Positions 6,693 through 8,023 of a stretch of DNA of 8,023 bases are shown piece after piece (position 1 is the stretch's first letter; each line of letters starts with the position of its first letter). Under the pieces are notes generated by a model. It was not told where the DNA came from. It made no database searches and worked only from the letters and a program-made list of their open reading frames with translations. The DNA lies in the NCBI GenBank assembly GCA_947258465.1, contig CAMYIQ010000084.1, forward strand, positions 1 through 8,023, given 5' to 3'. Source of the stretch: an uncultured Erythrobacter sp. (GTDB taxonomy: Bacteria > Pseudomonadota > Alphaproteobacteria > Sphingomonadales > Sphingomonadaceae). Position numbers and translations under genes: made by a program.

Positions 6693-6696
6693 CTCC
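6693..6696 (-). promoter_or_regulatory. Ribosome binding site of the second MAPEG gene
   Basis: On the minus strand GGAG lies 10 bases before the ATG at 6682 and just past the stop of the upstream MAPEG gene at 6698. It supports the chosen start and separate initiation within a shared transcript. Confidence 0.5.
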
Positions 6697-6697
6697 G

Positions 6698-7150
6698 TCA
6701 GGCCGGCGCGAGGCCGGGGTCGTGGAAGAGGGTCAGCGATAGGGCACGGTAGGCGAGGAAGACCAGCACCAGCGATCCTGCCAGGAAGAGCATGAAGCGG
6801 ACGGGAACCTTGTTCACCGTCGCCTGCCAGATCGAGTGGACGATCCTGAGGCCGACATAGATCCACGCCGCCAGTGCGTCTCCGGCGCTCGGCCCCATGA
6901 TCGCGATGATGACCACGGCCGCGTAGAAGACCGTGGGCTGTTCCATCAGATGCGTGTAATTGTGCGATTTCCAGTTCACCTGCGGCGGCAGCGCGGCTTC
7001 GCTATCCTGCCCGCGCACACCGGCCGGCGCATTGCCGACAGCGATGCCGACCTTTGCCAGCGCGGGAAAGCGCGTGAAGGCCATCCAAAACAGCATGACG
7101 AGCGACCATGCCACGAGCACTGCGGCAGGTGCGAGCATCTGGGCTTGCAT
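6698..7150 (-). CDS. MAPEG family membrane protein (first of a tandem pair)
   Basis: This 150-residue membrane protein is a clear paralogue of its downstream neighbour. It has the same four-segment layout and the same family motif, WKSHNYTHLMEQPTVFYA (60-77), followed by AWIYVGLRIVHS (95-106), of which AWIYVGLR is identical in both. N-terminal segments also align (QMLAPAAVLVAWSLVMLFWM against QILQPVVALMVWTMIMWLWM), and similarity is visible at the DNA level around the AWIYVGLR region. The loop between segments 1 and 2 differs in sequence and charge, so the copies have diverged. The frame remains open upstream to 7645, but that part is antisense-frame shadow inside the dehydratase gene. The ATG at 7150 has a strong site, GGGGAG, 9 bases upstream and gives the family-typical N-terminus. 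MAPEG members are membrane proteins often tied to glutathione or lipid-peroxide chemistry; the actual function here is unknown. It may have its own promoter in the gap upstream. Confidence 0.87.
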   Translation of the reverse strand: MQAQMLAPAAVLVAWSLVMLFWMAFTRFPALAKVGIAVGNAPAGVRGQDSEAALPPQVNWKSHNYTHLMEQPTVFYAAVVIIAIMGPSAGDALAAWIYVGLRIVHSIWQATVNKVPVRFMLFLAGSLVLVFLAYRALSLTLFHDPGLAPA

Positions 7151-7159
7151 TGTCGAATT

Positions 7160-7165
7160 CTCCCC
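7160..7165 (-). promoter_or_regulatory. Ribosome binding site of the first MAPEG gene
   Basis: Read on the minus strand this is GGGGAG within a purine-rich run (AGAGGGGAGAA), 9 bases before the ATG at 7150. It is the strongest Shine-Dalgarno match in the window and decides this start over the long upstream extension. Confidence 0.65.
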
Positions 7166-7183
7166 TCTCGATCTCAGCCCGAA

Positions 7184-7212
7184 GGATTGCGGGCCGCAGG
7201 ATCGATTGTCAA
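7184..7212 (-). promoter_or_regulatory. Putative promoter of the MAPEG pair
   Basis: On the minus strand a perfect TTGACA (7212-7207) lies in the gap between the dehydratase stop and the MAPEG start. At a spacing of 17 bases the -10 position reads CAATCC (7189-7184), a poor match to TATAAT. Alphaproteobacterial housekeeping promoters often have a good -35 and loose -10, so this is plausible but unproven. The -10 region sits in the loop of a small inverted repeat, GCCCG (7177-7181) with CGGGC (7190-7194). Confidence 0.3.
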
Positions 7213-7218
7213 ACGCAA

Positions 7219-8023
7219 CTATGTATCGACCAGTGTCGCGGCAAAGCTTGCAGCGTCGGTATTGCCGCCGGTGAGCAAGATAACGGTATCCTCGTCCACA
7301 GGCACTTTTTCGGCAAGCGCCGCGGCCAGCGCGGCGGCGCCACCCGGTTCGGCAACCAGGTTGAGCCTCGCGAAGGCGAAGCGCTGCGCCTCCCGCACTT
7401 CTTCGTCGGTCACCGTCACGCCCGGTTCTGCGCGGCCTGAAAGCACGGCGAGATTGATCTCTTTCGTCGCATCGGGCTGCAGCGCGTCGCAGATCGTCGG
7501 GGGCGGATTGTTGCCCACACGCACGATCTCGCCGCTTGCGATGGCCCGACCGACCATGTCCCACCCGTCGGGTTCGACCACGTGAATCGCGCTGTCCGGA
7601 CAGGCGAGGGCGAGACCGGCCGCCAATCCGCCGCCACCGCAGCACACTACCAGCCGCGAAGGGGTGCGGCCAAGCTGTGCCTCGATCTCGACGCCCGCGC
7701 TTCCCTGCCCCTCGATAACCCAGGGGTCGCCGAACGCATGGACCAGTACCGCACCGCGCCGCTCGATCTCTCTCGCGGCCACTTCATCGCGGTCCTCGCC
7801 GGGGCGGTCGTAGAGCACGATCTCCGCCCCCAGCGCCCGTGTCGCCTCCAGCTTCACCCGGGGGGCGTTGCGCGGCATGACGATAGCCGCCGCGATACCC
7901 AGCCGCCGGGCCGCCCAGGCCACGCCTTGCGCATGATTGCCCGAAGACACCGCGACTACGCCGCGCGCCTTTTCCGCGTCGGTCAGGTTCGATAGCCGCC
8001 ACCAGCCGCCGCGGATCTTGAAC
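7219..8023 (-). CDS. PLP-dependent serine/threonine dehydratase (5' end missing)
   Basis: This is a fold-type II PLP enzyme of the serine/threonine dehydratase family, which deaminates L-threonine or L-serine to the 2-oxo acid and ammonia; related members are serine racemases and hydroxyaspartate ammonia-lyases, which cannot be excluded. About 267 residues are visible, read from base 8022 to the TAG at 7221-7219, and roughly 50 N-terminal residues should lie beyond the window edge. The fragment opens with FKIRGGWWRLS, whose lysine (visible residue 2) should form the PLP Schiff base. It continues with VSSGNHAQG (25-33), the PLP-phosphate loop CCGGGGLAAG (127-136), LVAEPGGAAALAAAL, and the terminal LLTGGNTD near 249-256. 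The GTG at 7950 is the valine of VSSGNHAQG and not a start. There is no C-terminal ACT domain, which argues for a catabolic enzyme and not the isoleucine-regulated biosynthetic type. The MAPEG pair follows 68 bases downstream on the same strand. Confidence 0.88.
   Translation of the reverse strand, partial: FKIRGGWWRLSNLTDAEKARGVVAVSSGNHAQGVAWAARRLGIAAAIVMPRNAPRVKLEATRALGAEIVLYDRPGEDRDEVAAREIERRGAVLVHAFGDPWVIEGQGSAGVEIEAQLGRTPSRLVVCCGGGGLAAGLALACPDSAIHVVEPDGWDMVGRAIASGEIVRVGNNPPPTICDALQPDATKEINLAVLSGRAEPGVTVTDEEVREAQRFAFARLNLVAEPGGAAALAAALAEKVPVDEDTVILLTGGNTDAASFAATLVDT

Noticed and set aside
6254..7585. Plus-strand open frames (6254-6742 and 6836-7585) opposite the MAPEG and dehydratase genes
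   Set aside because: The minus-strand frames show family motifs and good ribosome binding sites; the plus-strand products are rich in Arg, His and Ser with no recognisable domain.
7151..7645. Extended N-terminus fused to the first MAPEG protein
   Set aside because: The extension is an out-of-frame reading of the dehydratase gene; a strong GGGGAG site and a family-typical N-terminus support the start at 7150.

Overview
This is high-GC bacterial DNA with tightly packed genes, short intergenic gaps and translationally overlapping starts. Protein content and style (an otsB / GH15 hydrolase / otsA block, a retropepsin-like aspartic protease, MAPEG proteins, GC-rich palindromes between genes) suggest an alphaproteobacterium, most likely Sphingomonadales (Erythrobacteraceae-like). 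That placement is inferred from family resemblance and not from any marker gene. I recognise every substantial gene. There is no RNA gene, CRISPR array, insertion sequence or phage gene in the window.

Left part, plus strand (1-4301): the 3' end of a retropepsin-like aspartic protease gene is followed, after 46 bases, by a trehalose block: otsB (trehalose-6-phosphate phosphatase), a family GH15 glycoside hydrolase, and otsA (trehalose-6-phosphate synthase). The stop codon of each gene overlaps or touches the start of the next, so the three are probably translated as a coupled unit. OtsA makes trehalose-6-phosphate from UDP-glucose and glucose-6-phosphate, and OtsB removes the phosphate. The GH15 enzyme lacks an evident signal peptide, so it probably acts in the cytoplasm, either on trehalose itself or on an alpha-glucan; the sequence cannot decide which. 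otsA has no ATG or TTG start in the right place. The best candidate is a CTG overlapping the upstream stop.

Middle, plus strand (4357-6163): a Cys-based tyrosine-phosphatase-like protein, then a complete, canonical thioredoxin reductase (trxB). An 84-base gap after trxB holds a perfect GC-rich hairpin, a 12-base direct repeat and alternative pairings. It looks like a repetitive extragenic palindrome that may also separate the convergent transcripts.

Right part, minus strand (8023-6248): a PLP-dependent serine/threonine dehydratase (5' end cut by the window edge), then two tandem paralogous MAPEG-family membrane proteins separated by 15 bases. A possible promoter (TTGACA box) lies in the 68-base gap upstream of the first MAPEG gene.

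Most of the window is ordinary housekeeping and stress metabolism. The points most worth checking are the hydrolase embedded between the two trehalose-synthesis genes, the likely CTG start of otsA, the duplicated MAPEG pair and the repeat element after trxB. I saw no convincing evidence for a wholly new system.
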